A stretch of DNA of 64,000 bases, taken from positions 84,627 to 148,626 of the forward strand of contig NZ_SLVB01000010.1 in NCBI RefSeq assembly GCF_004341845.1. Direction: 5' to 3'. Of the stretch, positions 50,198 through 59,680 are shown one piece after another; the first letter of the stretch is position 1; each line of letters opens with the position of its first letter. The translations under genes were made by a program, and so were the position numbers. The notes beneath the pieces were generated by a model that made no database searches, had not been told where the DNA came from, and saw only the letters and a program-made list of their open reading frames with translations. The stretch is from Novosphingobium sp. PhB165 (lineage in GTDB: Bacteria; Pseudomonadota; Alphaproteobacteria; Sphingomonadales; Sphingomonadaceae).

Positions 50198-53100
50198 TTC
50201 AGCTGATCCGGGCGGGTGGGCGCGGCGACCATCTGCACGGGGATTCCGCCCCGGACGTTGCGCAGCGTGACGAGCTTTACCGCTTCCAATGCGTCGCCGG
50301 TGGCGCCGTCGCTCGTCACTGCAAGGGCGACATGGTTGGTGCCGTGATGGTTGAGAATGCCCTCGGCGATCGGGAAGATGCGCTGCGGGCCGATGTGGGC
50401 GACGAACTGGCCCATGTTCCAGCCGTTGACGAAGATCAGCACCCGGTATTTCGCGGCCGAGCGCGGGCTCTCGGTATCGCCGAAGGCCAGCGCGATAGTG
50501 GCGTCCTGACCCTTGGGCACGGCGAGGTCGAAGGCGGTGCGGAACCATGACGTGCCGGGCGCGGCGCTGGTCGCGGGGACTTGGACGGCGGTCCACTGAC
50601 GGTCGTCGAACAAGGGCAGGTGCCAGCCCATGCGCTCGCCGTAGAGGCCGCCGCTGTTGGCGGGGCCGCGCACGGGATCGGCAAGGTCTTCGCCGCCGCG
50701 CTGTCCCTGGATCTTCCATGCAATCGGCACGGCGAAGCTGCGCCCACCGGGCTGCGAGATCGAGGCCGAGATCAGTCCGCGCGCTTCCTTGTGGAAGTCG
50801 TCTGAATCGAGATCCCAGTTGTGGCCGTTGTTGCGGACCATGACCGAGAGGACATGGTTGCCGCCTGCCTGCGCCTCTGGCGGAAGGTCGAGCGTGACAG
50901 TGCCCGTGGTGATCGGGCGGGGGAGGCCGCTGGGCGTCTCGGCCTGACCGATGAACTTGCCGTCGAGCCACGCCTGAAGGAGCCCCGAACCGCCCGCACC
51001 GTAGAACAGCGAGACGGTCTTGGCGCCGGGATTGCCCTCGAAACGGCCGCGATACCAGACGTCGCCTTCGTGGAAGCCGTAAGCATCCATGGCGAGGTTC
51101 GGCTGGCCGTCGGGGCGCTGGGTGATGGTGGTGTTGGGGCGGTTGCCGCCTGCGGCCTGCCACGCGCTGTCATCGAACGCGGGATCGGTTTCGGGCGAGC
51201 CCTTGGCCATGCGCCAGCCCGTGAGGGCGGGAAGCGCAATCGGCGCCGGGCCGGGCAGCGGCGCGATGGAGGTGAGGCTGCCGATAGCGCTGGGCTTGAC
51301 CGCAATGCGGGCGCCGTCCCACGAAAGGGCGCGGAGGCTGCCGGGCGCCCAGACTTCGATCGGATCCGCCGCGCCGGTATCGCCGGTGAGCGTCAACGCA
51401 CCGCCCTTGAGCGCGGCGCTGCGGACGAGTTCGGGGCCGCGCACCAGAACGGTTCCGGCGGCGGTCTCGGCGCGGGTGTAATGGGTGCCCTCGGCCTCGT
51501 CGGCAAGGATCAGCGTGAGGTCCCCGCGCCCGCCTCCGGTTACGCGCAGGACCGTGCGGCCCTGATGCGCGTAGGTGAGTTTCAGGTCACCCTTGGTGTC
51601 GTTAAAGGCGCTTTGTGCGGAGCCCTCCAGAACCTCGACTTTCGGGGCGGAGGCATAGCGCAGAACGGTCTCGCCGGGCTCGCCCGCGCGGCCGTAAAGC
51701 AGCAGGAGGTCGCTGCTTCCGGCCTTCGAAACCGATTGCAGTTCCGAGGTCGAATAGACCAGCCGCTGACCGCCCAGATTTACGCCCGCGACCAGCCACT
51801 TGGCATCGAAACCATTGAGCTGCATCGGGAAACTGTAGCGCCCGTCCGGCAGCGTGGCGGTCACGGTGAAGCCCGAATTGCCCTGTCCGTTCGACGGCTT
51901 GTGCGTCACCAGCAGGAAGCGCGCGTCGGTCTCCGGGCTCTTGTTATGGTAGACCTGGATATCGGGCGAGGAAACATCGACCGCGCCCGCCGGGACCATG
52001 CCGGCAAGATCGGGCACCGAGGCGATCAGCCCGCCAAGCTGCTTCATCTCCAGCGCCTTTTCGCGCAAGTTCCGCGCCTCGGAAATGGCCGCGCCGTAGT
52101 CGTAGCTGGTGAACACCACCGGAGCAGGCAGCCAGCCCCAGCTGGTGCCGCCATAAGTCATGTAGAAGCTCTGGATGCCGATGCCGTTGGCCAGATTGGT
52201 GCCGTAGAACACCCGCTGGAACCGTTTGCCGCGTTGGACCGCGTTGCACTCGTAGCCGCCGTTCGAGCCCCAGTAATCGAACCAGCCGCCGCCGAATTCG
52301 GCAAGGAAACCGGGCGTTTTCGGCGAGGCAGAGGCACCGCCCTTGGCGCCGCCGGGCCCATAGAAGCCCCAGTCCGGTGCCGCGACGCCGCGCGTCGGCT
52401 TGCCGTCGACGGTGCAGGTGCCGCCGGGGTAGCCGTCAAAGGCGTACATGTCGTTGGGGCCGTGGACGACTTTGTCCACCGGCGATCCCTCCGGCACCCA
52501 GTAGCCGTTGCGGCCCTGATCGTTGTGGAAGATCGGCACGGTAATGCCGTCGGCGCGCGCCTTGGCATAGAGGTGATCCATGTAGCGCCGCTGGGCGGGC
52601 GTGGTCAGCGCCAGTTCGTTCTCGATCTGGTGGAGTATCACCGATCCCTTATGACCTTTGCCATCCCCGTTGATCTGATGACGGGCAATGATCGCGTTGA
52701 CCTGCGTCAGCCACTCGTCGGCCGCCGCCATATATTCGGGATCGTCGGTGCGGGCGCGGGCCTTCTGGTTGACCAGCCAGCCCGGGAAGCCGCCGCGCGA
52801 CAGTTCCGCGTTCACGTAAGGCCCCGCGCGGGTGATGACCCAGAGGCCCTCTTCATCGGCCATCGTCAGCAGCCGGTCGAGATCGCGGATGCCGCTGAAA
52901 TCGTAGACGCCTTGCTTGGGCGAGTGGTAGCCCCAGTCGAAATAGAGCGCGACGGTGTTGTATCCGCTCGCCTTCATCTTTTGGAGCACGTCGCGCCACA
53001 GGTCCGGGCTGGGCAGGCGGAACGGGTGGAACTCGCCCGACCAGATCACCTGCCGCTTGCCGTCGATCATCAACGAGCGCGCGTCGAACGAGACGCGGCC

Positions 53101-53208
53101 GAATTTCCGGACCGGCGCCGAAAGATCGGCCGTGGGCTTCGCCTCCTGCGCGATCGCGGGAAGCGGGACAGCCGTGAGCAGCAGGGCGGTGAGCAGCGCG
53201 CGTTTCAT
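50194..53208 (-). CDS. GH35 beta-galactosidase, large multidomain
   Basis: A 1004-residue secreted beta-galactosidase. The signal peptide is MKRALLTALLLTAVPLPAIA. The GH35 barrel includes WSGEFHPFRLPSPDLWRDVL in parts, GPYVNAELSRGGFPGWL, the acid/base Glu in HQIENELAL (about 197) and the nucleophile in FLAEFGGGWFDYWG (about 305). C-terminal jelly-roll domains (about 640-1000) include GLYGERMGWHLP and NGWNMGQF. It starts 5 bp after the rhaM stop. It is predicted to release galactose from galactan fragments in the periplasm. Confidence 0.9.
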   Translation of the reverse strand: MKRALLTALLLTAVPLPAIAQEAKPTADLSAPVRKFGRVSFDARSLMIDGKRQVIWSGEFHPFRLPSPDLWRDVLQKMKASGYNTVALYFDWGYHSPKQGVYDFSGIRDLDRLLTMADEEGLWVITRAGPYVNAELSRGGFPGWLVNQKARARTDDPEYMAAADEWLTQVNAIIARHQINGDGKGHKGSVILHQIENELALTTPAQRRYMDHLYAKARADGITVPIFHNDQGRNGYWVPEGSPVDKVVHGPNDMYAFDGYPGGTCTVDGKPTRGVAAPDWGFYGPGGAKGGASASPKTPGFLAEFGGGWFDYWGSNGGYECNAVQRGKRFQRVFYGTNLANGIGIQSFYMTYGGTSWGWLPAPVVFTSYDYGAAISEARNLREKALEMKQLGGLIASVPDLAGMVPAGAVDVSSPDIQVYHNKSPETDARFLLVTHKPSNGQGNSGFTVTATLPDGRYSFPMQLNGFDAKWLVAGVNLGGQRLVYSTSELQSVSKAGSSDLLLLYGRAGEPGETVLRYASAPKVEVLEGSAQSAFNDTKGDLKLTYAHQGRTVLRVTGGGRGDLTLILADEAEGTHYTRAETAAGTVLVRGPELVRSAALKGGALTLTGDTGAADPIEVWAPGSLRALSWDGARIAVKPSAIGSLTSIAPLPGPAPIALPALTGWRMAKGSPETDPAFDDSAWQAAGGNRPNTTITQRPDGQPNLAMDAYGFHEGDVWYRGRFEGNPGAKTVSLFYGAGGSGLLQAWLDGKFIGQAETPSGLPRPITTGTVTLDLPPEAQAGGNHVLSVMVRNNGHNWDLDSDDFHKEARGLISASISQPGGRSFAVPIAWKIQGQRGGEDLADPVRGPANSGGLYGERMGWHLPLFDDRQWTAVQVPATSAAPGTSWFRTAFDLAVPKGQDATIALAFGDTESPRSAAKYRVLIFVNGWNMGQFVAHIGPQRIFPIAEGILNHHGTNHVALAVTSDGATGDALEAVKLVTLRNVRGGIPVQMVAAPTRPDQLK

Positions 53209-53213
53209 GTTGC

Positions 53214-53546
53214 TCAGTCCATGTGGAACATGAGCGGGAGCGGCCATTCCTTCGGCCGATTGTCGGGTTCCACTTCCATCAGCGGGGCCATATGGTCCCA
53301 CCAGCGGCGCATCACCGGGTGATCGGGCAGGGTATCGCGGGTATTGCCGGGCGCGGCGCGCAGCACGGCGAAGAGCGCAAGGCTCTGCTCGTCGAGGAAG
53401 ATCGAATAGTCGTAAATCCCCGCTTCGGTCAGCAGGGCGGAGAGTTCGGGCCAGATCGCGTCATGGCGGCGGCGATATTCCGCAACCGTGCCGGGCTTCA
53501 ATTGCATCCTGAAGGCGTGGATCGACCCCGTCCCGGTATCCGGCAC
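53214..53546 (-). CDS. rhaM: L-rhamnose mutarotase
   Basis: A 110-residue RhaM-family protein that interconverts the anomers of L-rhamnose. FRMQLKPGTVAEYRRRHDAIWPEL, in parts, supplies the conserved His, and IYDYSIFLDE and RWWDHMAPLM match the active-site and dimer regions. A GTG start at 53546 follows GGGAG. It is the first gene of the operon rhaM-GH35-GH53-GH105-GH115-transporter. No rhamnose isomerase, kinase or dehydrogenase is seen in the window, so rhamnose must be metabolised by genes elsewhere. Confidence 0.88.
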   Translation of the reverse strand: MPDTGTGSIHAFRMQLKPGTVAEYRRRHDAIWPELSALLTEAGIYDYSIFLDEQSLALFAVLRAAPGNTRDTLPDHPVMRRWWDHMAPLMEVEPDNRPKEWPLPLMFHMD

Positions 53547-53563
53547 CCCTATTCTCCCGTTGT

Positions 53564-53597
53564 TCCATTATGTGGATATCAATACCGATATTTGGTA
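53564..53597 (-). promoter_or_regulatory. Two-box regulatory element of the rhaM operon
   Basis: In the direction of transcription this carries box 1, a TACC/GGTA dyad (53583-53597) with ATAT centre, then box 2, TCCACATAATGGA (53564-53576). CATAAT within box 2 could be the -10 element. The same order of boxes occurs in front of the TonB receptor and acetylesterase genes. This shows that the rhaM operon has its own promoter, 17 bp upstream of the GTG. Confidence 0.7.
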
Positions 53598-53616
53598 ACC
53601 GATCCACACGCCTCGG

Positions 53617-55155
53617 TCAATCGTCATTTGGCCGGAGCGGCGTGCGCGAAAAGCGCGGAAATGCGACGTTTTCGAGATGGATGGGCGGTCGCGCCTCGTT
53701 TGCCAGCGTTTCGGCGCTGAACCGATCCACGGAAAGCTGTTCCACATGGCGGGCCCAGAGCGCCCATGCCGGAAGCACGCCGAACATGCTGGGTTCCGGG
53801 TAGGCATTCGCGTGATCGGGCACGGGGCGCGCGGCATCTTCGGCGGTTCCGCCCGCCATTCCGCGCGTCCCGTAGACGAGATGGACATCGCGCAGGACGA
53901 TCGATTCGATGGGCCGCTCGGCCAGGCCTGCGAAAGCGGCGGGGAAGCGCGGATCGATTCCCCGCGCGTCGATCTCTGAAAAGACCACGCGGCGCACCGC
54001 GCCGATCCCGGTCCCATCCGGCCCGCGCCTCCGGTCTCCGAGGCGCACGAACAGCGGCGCGGTGGTGACGTCGCGCATGACGAGGCGGCTGGCGACGATG
54101 TTTTCCATGACGCCGCCGTCCACCGTCTCCAGCGCGAGGCCCCGGCAATGGGTGAAGGTGCAGTCCTGCACCACGACATTGCGGTAGCCGCCGTTGCTTT
54201 CGGTGCCGAGCTTGATGCGGCCGGTCACACGGTCGCGATCCGGCGCGAATTGCTGCGTCTTGCGCCGGGTGCCGTCGATCAGCGTGCCCAGATCGTAGCC
54301 CGAGACCGCGCAGTCGCGGATCATCACGTTTTCAGCCGCGATGGGCTCGCCCAGTGCAAGGCTGGACTTGAGCACGATGCCGTCGTCGTTCGGCGAATTG
54401 ACCTTGCAGCCGCGCACCAGTGTATCGCGCACGCTGTCGAGGTCGATGCCGTCGCGGTCGGTGTCGATGGTCAGGTTCTCGATCAGCAGCGCGCTGGTGC
54501 CGGTGGCGAGAATGGCAAAGTGCCCGCCCTTGAGCACGGAGAAGCCGGATAGCCGGATATTGCGGCCACGCTTCAGCGCGATGGCCTTGTTGCCGAGGCC
54601 CTGCATGGCGGCGACGGCGGGTTCGAGATCGGCGATCTGCCGCTCGCTCATGCCCTGCATCGAAAGCGGACGCTCGCCGGTCTGCGCCTTCCAACGCGCG
54701 CCGGGGCCATCGCGGGTGAGGCCAAGGCCGTGGATCAGGCCGGGGCCCTCGACGCTCACGTCCTCAAGGTCTTCGCCCCAGATCAGGCTGTTGCGCCAGT
54801 GGCTATGGCCGAAGTCCTGATAGAGGCCGGGGGCGGGCTCGGGCAGGTCGTAGCTGCCGCCGTGAAGCGCCGGATCGGCCGCGACGATCGTCGCGCCGCG
54901 CTCGAATACCAGCCTGATCCGGCTCTGGAGGCGGATCGAGAAGCAGAGATAGCGCCCGGCCGGAACCAGCACCGTACCGCCGACGCGCGCGGCTTCCGCA
55001 ATCGCGGCGTTGAAGGCCGGGCTGTCGATCGTCGCGCCGTCGCCCTTTGCGCCGAAGTGGCGGACATCGAAACGGCCCTCGGCCGCGAGCAGGGATTGCG
55101 GCATCAGGGCTCCCGTCAGGCAGAGGCCGGAGAACAGGCGGCGAGGCATGTCCAT
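53617..55155 (-). CDS. GH28-family polygalacturonase-like hydrolase
   Basis: A 512-residue exported parallel beta-helix enzyme. The signal peptide is RRLFSGLCLTGALMPQSLLA. An N-terminal FDVRHFGAKGDG and later NSPNDDGIVLKSS and RIKLGTES match the GH28 core motifs (the Asp pair and the RIK segment). The usual GHG motif is not obvious, so the active site is somewhat divergent. It could be a rhamnogalacturonan hydrolase rather than a homogalacturonan one. ATG at 55155 is preceded by GGGAG and lies 4 bp after the acetylesterase stop. Confidence 0.86.
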   Translation of the reverse strand: MDMPRRLFSGLCLTGALMPQSLLAAEGRFDVRHFGAKGDGATIDSPAFNAAIAEAARVGGTVLVPAGRYLCFSIRLQSRIRLVFERGATIVAADPALHGGSYDLPEPAPGLYQDFGHSHWRNSLIWGEDLEDVSVEGPGLIHGLGLTRDGPGARWKAQTGERPLSMQGMSERQIADLEPAVAAMQGLGNKAIALKRGRNIRLSGFSVLKGGHFAILATGTSALLIENLTIDTDRDGIDLDSVRDTLVRGCKVNSPNDDGIVLKSSLALGEPIAAENVMIRDCAVSGYDLGTLIDGTRRKTQQFAPDRDRVTGRIKLGTESNGGYRNVVVQDCTFTHCRGLALETVDGGVMENIVASRLVMRDVTTAPLFVRLGDRRRGPDGTGIGAVRRVVFSEIDARGIDPRFPAAFAGLAERPIESIVLRDVHLVYGTRGMAGGTAEDAARPVPDHANAYPEPSMFGVLPAWALWARHVEQLSVDRFSAETLANEARPPIHLENVAFPRFSRTPLRPNDD

Positions 55156-55159
55156 CCGC

Positions 55160-56386
55160 TTAGCTCCCTTCCGGCTTGCTTTCTTCGAGCGGAATGCTGG
55201 GCGCGATCGGCATGGCATCGGGCAGCGGCGGATGGGCGGGATCGAAGTCCCCAAGCGTGACGTAAGGCGCGAGTTCGGGGATCTTCTCGCGCACCTGACG
55301 GGCAATGGCGGACGCGAAGAGCCAGGCGCCGTAGTTGCTGTTATGCGTCTTGTCCTTGCCGTCTTCCGCAAAGGCGCGCGGCGAGACTGCGGGGCCGAGC
55401 GCCTGCATGATCGCGATGCTGTCGCGGTTGAGGTCGATCAGCGGCACGTTCTCTTCCGCCGCCACCTTACGGACGGCGGCGGCATAGGCGCCGAGCGTGT
55501 CCTTGATCTTGCCCGCCGCGTCGAAATTGCGCCGCTCGGGCGAGGTCACCAGCACGGGATGGACGCCGCGGCGGCGCGCCTCGGCAATGTAGCTGCGTAG
55601 GTAAGCCGGATAGGTCAGTTCGGGATCGAGGTAGGTCATCGGCCATTCGGCCTTCTGGTCGTTGTGGCCGAACTGGATGAACAGCCAGTCCCCCGCGCGC
55701 ACTTGCGTCAGCACCTTGGTAAAGCGCAACTGCGCGATGAAGGACTTGAGCGTCGCGCCGGACTTGGCGTGGTTGGCCACGGCGACGTGGTCGTCCAGCA
55801 TCGCAGGCAGCATTTGCCCCCAACTGGTGAACGGTTCGGTGTACTGGTCCGCCACGGTGGAGTCCCCGGCAAGGAACAGGCGCGGCGCCTGAGCGGGCTC
55901 GATGCGGATTGCAGACACGCGCGGCTGGCCGAGGAATTCGAACGTCAGCTTGTCATCCCAGCTGAAGCTGGCGAGATCGCGCTCGTCCAGCAGCACCGTC
56001 TGGCCGAAGCGCGGCGCGCCTGCGGGCTGGGCGGGAAGGTGGGCATCGCGCACATCGACCAGAAAGGTGCGGGTAACCGTCTGTCCGCGCCGGGTGGCGA
56101 CATCGCGCAGGAACAGGCGGCGGCTCTCGGCCTTCACGGTGGTATTCCCGGCGCTGCGCTTGTCTCCCAGTGTCAGCGTCACGCGGTAGATGCCTTCGGG
56201 CAGCGCCACCGAATAGAGGAACCCGCCGGAGGGATCGCGGCGTTCCACGCCGCTGCCGCCGGGGCGGTAGGCGGGCATCTGCTCGGGCGTCTTGCCGGCA
56301 AGGTTGATCTGGATCGCAGGCACGTCGGAAGCGGCACCGCCGGTGACGGAAGCAAGGGCCAGAGCAAGCGCCGTGGTCAGGGACAT
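55160..56386 (-). CDS. SGNH-type rhamnogalacturonan acetylesterase
   Basis: A 408-residue exported esterase. After the signal peptide, a beta-rich N-terminal domain (about 20-165) precedes an SGNH hydrolase domain with AGDSTVADQY (Ser), HAKSGATLKSF (Gly), FGHNDQK (Asn) and DKTHNSNYGA (Asp-His). This layout matches CE12-type rhamnogalacturonan acetylesterases, which remove acetyl groups from the backbone. It is the first gene of a two-gene operon with GH28 and is divergent from the TonB receptor at 56652. Confidence 0.87.
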   Translation of the reverse strand: MSLTTALALALASVTGGAASDVPAIQINLAGKTPEQMPAYRPGGSGVERRDPSGGFLYSVALPEGIYRVTLTLGDKRSAGNTTVKAESRRLFLRDVATRRGQTVTRTFLVDVRDAHLPAQPAGAPRFGQTVLLDERDLASFSWDDKLTFEFLGQPRVSAIRIEPAQAPRLFLAGDSTVADQYTEPFTSWGQMLPAMLDDHVAVANHAKSGATLKSFIAQLRFTKVLTQVRAGDWLFIQFGHNDQKAEWPMTYLDPELTYPAYLRSYIAEARRRGVHPVLVTSPERRNFDAAGKIKDTLGAYAAAVRKVAAEENVPLIDLNRDSIAIMQALGPAVSPRAFAEDGKDKTHNSNYGAWLFASAIARQVREKIPELAPYVTLGDFDPAHPPLPDAMPIAPSIPLEESKPEGS

Positions 56387-56423
56387 GTCGATCCTCTCCA
56401 GATCATTTCATCATGGGCCGCAT

Positions 56424-56467
56424 TGGGATTATGTCCCATATGACGGTTTATGATCGCATATATCGGG
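56424..56467 (-). promoter_or_regulatory. Two-box regulatory element of the acetylesterase operon
   Basis: On the minus strand this reads box 1, CCCGATATATGC (56467-56456), then box 2, TGGGACATAATCCCA (56438-56424), a 15-bp dyad with 5-bp arms. The stretch lies about 38-81 bp upstream of the acetylesterase start. It shares the order and ACATAAT core with the elements at 53564 and 56586. Confidence 0.65.
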
Positions 56468-56585
56468 AGCCGCAAAAGTCAATCCGCGCGGGCCGGATCC
56501 GGTGCGGCAAGCCGCTCCCGTCATGCGTGGAATTAAGGGGTATGGATCGTTTGGAAGCGATTTTGACTGGAAATGATCGAAAGTG

Positions 56586-56620
56586 CCATATATGGTAACA
56601 CGTGATCCCACATAATGGGA
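56586..56620 (+). promoter_or_regulatory. Two-box regulatory element of the pectin TonB receptor
   Basis: Box 1 is CCATATATGG (56586-56595), a 10-bp perfect palindrome, followed by TAAC. Box 2 is TCCCACATAATGGGA (56606-56620). Box 2 lies 31 bp upstream of the start codon at 56652, and CATAAT may be the -10 hexamer. Together with 56424-56467 it fills the 265-bp gap between the divergent genes with four symmetrical sites. Confidence 0.7.
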
Positions 56621-56651
56621 CTAACAACAGAGCCATATTGGGAGTGAGATA

Positions 56652-59606
56652 ATGGGTAGGGCGACCTCCAAGTCCGTCATGTACAGCCGCGTATCGGCCC
56701 CGGCGCTGGCTCTTGCCGCGCTGATGTCTCTGTCTTCACATGCTTTTGCGCAGGATGCCGCGCCTCAGGATGCGAGTGCGGATCCGGCACCCAGCCCCGA
56801 GGACATCATCGTCACCGGCTTCCGCGCCTCGCTCAACGCCGCGCTGGCCGACAAGCGCGACCAGACCGCCGCGATCGACACCATCAAGGCCGAAGACCTC
56901 GGCAAGTTCCCCGATTCCAACCTTGCGGAATCGATGCAGCGCATTCCCGGCGTGGCGCTTCAGCGCGGTGACGGCGGCGAGGGCAAGAATATCTCGGTGC
57001 GCGGCCTTGGCGCCGATTTCACCCGCGTGCGCATCAACGGCATGGAAGCCGCCGCGCAGACGGGCGGCTCGGACATCTACGGCGCGGGCAACAACGGCCG
57101 CAGCTTCGACTTCAACGTCTTCCCGACCGAAATCTTCTCGGCGCTGACCGTGCGCAAGACGCCATCGGCCGATGTCGAGGAAGGCTCGCTCGGCGCGACG
57201 GTGGACCTCTCCGCGCCCCGGCCGATGGATCAGGCGCAGGACTTCGTGTTCTCCGCCACCGGGCGCGGTGTGTGGAACGCGCTGTCCAAGAAGGTCGATC
57301 CGCGCGCTTCGGCATTGGTCTCCAAGAAGTTCGGGGACAGCGGCTTCGGCATCCTGGGCTCGCTCGCCTATCAGAAGCGCACCACGCGCGAGGTGGGCTA
57401 TTCGGCGGTGGATATTCTTTCGGCCAACCAGAACGGCATGTTCTGTTCGCCGATCGGCTTCGCGCCGCAGAATCCTGGCAACAGTGCCGTGACTGGAGCG
57501 GACGCGAACAACTGCTCTACTGGCAATCCGCGCACCAGCACCACCGATGCCTACCAGACCATCTACGATGCCCGCCGCGAGGATATGCCGAATACCGCCG
57601 GCAGCGGCGCGTTCTTCCCGCGCATCCCGCGTTACCTGAATTCCGACCAGACCCAGGAGCGTATCGGCGGCACGTTGTCGCTTCAGTACAAGCCGGACGA
57701 CGATACCGATATCTCGCTCGATTTCCTCTATTCGCGCCTGAACGTCACGCGTGACGACAACTATATCGAGGCAATCTCGTTCGGCCGTTCAGCGTCGAAC
57801 CAGGGCTACCCGATGATGTCGATCAAGGATGCCCAGCTTTCCGATCTTGGGTCGGTGCAATATGCGCTGCTGGACGGCGTGGACGTGCGCTCGGAGGGCT
57901 TGCACTCCAAGTATTCCACCACGTTCAAGCAGATGAACCTGAACTTCATGCACCGCTTTACGGATCGGCTGACGATTGACGCCAAGTTCGGCCTCAACCA
58001 GTCGGTCTGGAAAGACAAGGTGCGCATGCAATACTTCATGGACGCGCTGGATACCGACAATTTCTCGATCGACTATACCGGCGGCGGGCGTACGCCGGTG
58101 CTGGGCTTCGGCTTCGACGTGTCCGATCCGAACAACTTCCTCTACGGCCCGACGCCGGGCGCGGGCATCGTCACCGGCGGGTTCAGCCTGCAGGGCAAGC
58201 CCGCCAGCAACACCACCGATGGCGTGCTGGGCGAATTCAACGCGCATTACGAGGTCTCGGACGCGTTCAAGATCCATGCGGGCGGCCAGTTCCGCTCCAG
58301 CGACTTCAAGCAGCGCCTCACTACTTATTACACTGCCGATACGCTGGTGCAGGCGCTGCCTTCGGGCGTCTCGCTGGCGGATATCACCACGCAGATCACG
58401 GGGATGGACAAAGTCTGGGGCCATGGCGCTCCGTCGAGCTGGGCAACGCTGGACTGGCAGAAGCTGGCGGACACCTACAACCTGTTCGACGCGCGCACTT
58501 GCACCGGCTGCGGCGAAACCAACCCGGGCGTGAAGGAAGAGCAGAGCAGTGCCTACCTGATGGGCACGTTCGACTTCTCCGACGCGGTGGGCTTCGGCCT
58601 GCGCGGTGACGTGGGCGTGCGCTACATCCACACCTGGCAGCGTTCGACCGGCTACATCAACCTGTCGGACCCCACTTCGCCCACCGGCCTCACCGGCCAG
58701 TTCCGCGCCGTTTCGCGTAGCTACGACGACTGGCTGCCTTCGGCCAACATCGTGTTCGAGCCGGTGAAGGACCTGCTGCTGCGCCTTTCCGCCGCCAAGG
58801 TCATGTCGCGCCCGGCACTGACTTCGCTGGCGCCCACTGTGACCATCAATCCCACCACGCGTTCCGGCTCGCTGGGCAATCCATTGCTCGAACCGATCCG
58901 CGCCAATACGTTCGACGCGGCGGTGGAATGGTACTTCCGCCCCGGCTCGCTGCTGTCTGCCGCGTTCTTCTACAAGGACATCAAGACTTACGTGCAGAGC
59001 GTGAACTCGCTGGTGCCGTTCAGCTCGCTGGGCCTGCCGAACGAACTGCTGATCGGCAGCAACACCACGCCGGATGAGCTGTTCAACATTTCCACGCCCA
59101 CCAATACGCCGGGCGGCCCGCTCAAGGGCGTGGAACTGAACGCGCAGATTCCGTTCAACTTCGTCTCGGGCTTCATCAGCCACTTCGGCGTGCTGGCGAA
59201 CTACACGCACGTGATGTCGAAGATCAATTACTGCCTCTCCAGCTCGGGCGGCGTCTGCACGGTAACGACGCGTGACGATCTGGTCGGCCTGTCGAAGGAT
59301 ACCGCGTCGGGCACGCTGTACTGGGAGAACGCCAAGTTCTCGATCCGCGGCACGATCAACTATCGCGGGCCGTTCATTCGCGGCATCCCGGCCTCGCCCG
59401 GCAGCGATCTCGTCGGCAACCACGCGACCACGTATGTCGATGCCTCGGCCTCGTACAACCTGACGGACAATGTGAAGCTGATCCTCGAAGGCACCAACCT
59501 CACCGACGAGCAGAACAGCCTCTACACCGACAGCGAGCGCCAGGACACGCTGTTCCAGACGCGTGTCGGCCGCACGATCTCGGCAGGCGTCAACGTGAAA
59601 TTCTGA
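56652..59606 (+). CDS. TonB-dependent receptor, Caulobacter/Xanthomonas type (pectin locus)
   Basis: A 984-residue outer-membrane receptor. The signal peptide ends SSHAFA. The TonB box/plug starts DIIVTGFRASLNAALADKR, and KFPDSNLAESMQRIPGVALQR, in parts, is typical of the TonB-Xanth-Caul subgroup that imports plant oligosaccharides. The beta-barrel ends RTISAGVNVKF with a terminal Phe. GGGAGTGAG precedes the ATG. Its ligand is probably a rhamnogalacturonan or arabinogalactan oligosaccharide, because it lies between pectin enzymes and shares their promoter boxes. Confidence 0.92.
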   Translation: MGRATSKSVMYSRVSAPALALAALMSLSSHAFAQDAAPQDASADPAPSPEDIIVTGFRASLNAALADKRDQTAAIDTIKAEDLGKFPDSNLAESMQRIPGVALQRGDGGEGKNISVRGLGADFTRVRINGMEAAAQTGGSDIYGAGNNGRSFDFNVFPTEIFSALTVRKTPSADVEEGSLGATVDLSAPRPMDQAQDFVFSATGRGVWNALSKKVDPRASALVSKKFGDSGFGILGSLAYQKRTTREVGYSAVDILSANQNGMFCSPIGFAPQNPGNSAVTGADANNCSTGNPRTSTTDAYQTIYDARREDMPNTAGSGAFFPRIPRYLNSDQTQERIGGTLSLQYKPDDDTDISLDFLYSRLNVTRDDNYIEAISFGRSASNQGYPMMSIKDAQLSDLGSVQYALLDGVDVRSEGLHSKYSTTFKQMNLNFMHRFTDRLTIDAKFGLNQSVWKDKVRMQYFMDALDTDNFSIDYTGGGRTPVLGFGFDVSDPNNFLYGPTPGAGIVTGGFSLQGKPASNTTDGVLGEFNAHYEVSDAFKIHAGGQFRSSDFKQRLTTYYTADTLVQALPSGVSLADITTQITGMDKVWGHGAPSSWATLDWQKLADTYNLFDARTCTGCGETNPGVKEEQSSAYLMGTFDFSDAVGFGLRGDVGVRYIHTWQRSTGYINLSDPTSPTGLTGQFRAVSRSYDDWLPSANIVFEPVKDLLLRLSAAKVMSRPALTSLAPTVTINPTTRSGSLGNPLLEPIRANTFDAAVEWYFRPGSLLSAAFFYKDIKTYVQSVNSLVPFSSLGLPNELLIGSNTTPDELFNISTPTNTPGGPLKGVELNAQIPFNFVSGFISHFGVLANYTHVMSKINYCLSSSGGVCTVTTRDDLVGLSKDTASGTLYWENAKFSIRGTINYRGPFIRGIPASPGSDLVGNHATTYVDASASYNLTDNVKLILEGTNLTDEQNSLYTDSERQDTLFQTRVGRTISAGVNVKF

Positions 59607-59646
59607 TTTCGAAGATCCCGGCGGGGCCCTCCCGCGCCGGCACTGA

Positions 59647-59680
59647 CGGCTCCCGGACCTCCATCCGGGAGCCGCTTTTT
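59647..59680. terminator. Rho-independent terminator after the TonB receptor
   Basis: CGGCTCCCGGA (59647-59657) pairs perfectly with TCCGGGAGCCG (59664-59674), followed by CTTTTT. It lies 41 bp past the receptor stop. Its T run faces the plus-strand direction, and it directly abuts the end of the convergent GH43-like gene. Confidence 0.88.

Noticed and set aside
53617..56386. Polysaccharide lyase within the pectin locus
   Set aside because: The beta-helix protein has GH28 Asp and RIK motifs rather than lyase motifs, and no other candidate is present.
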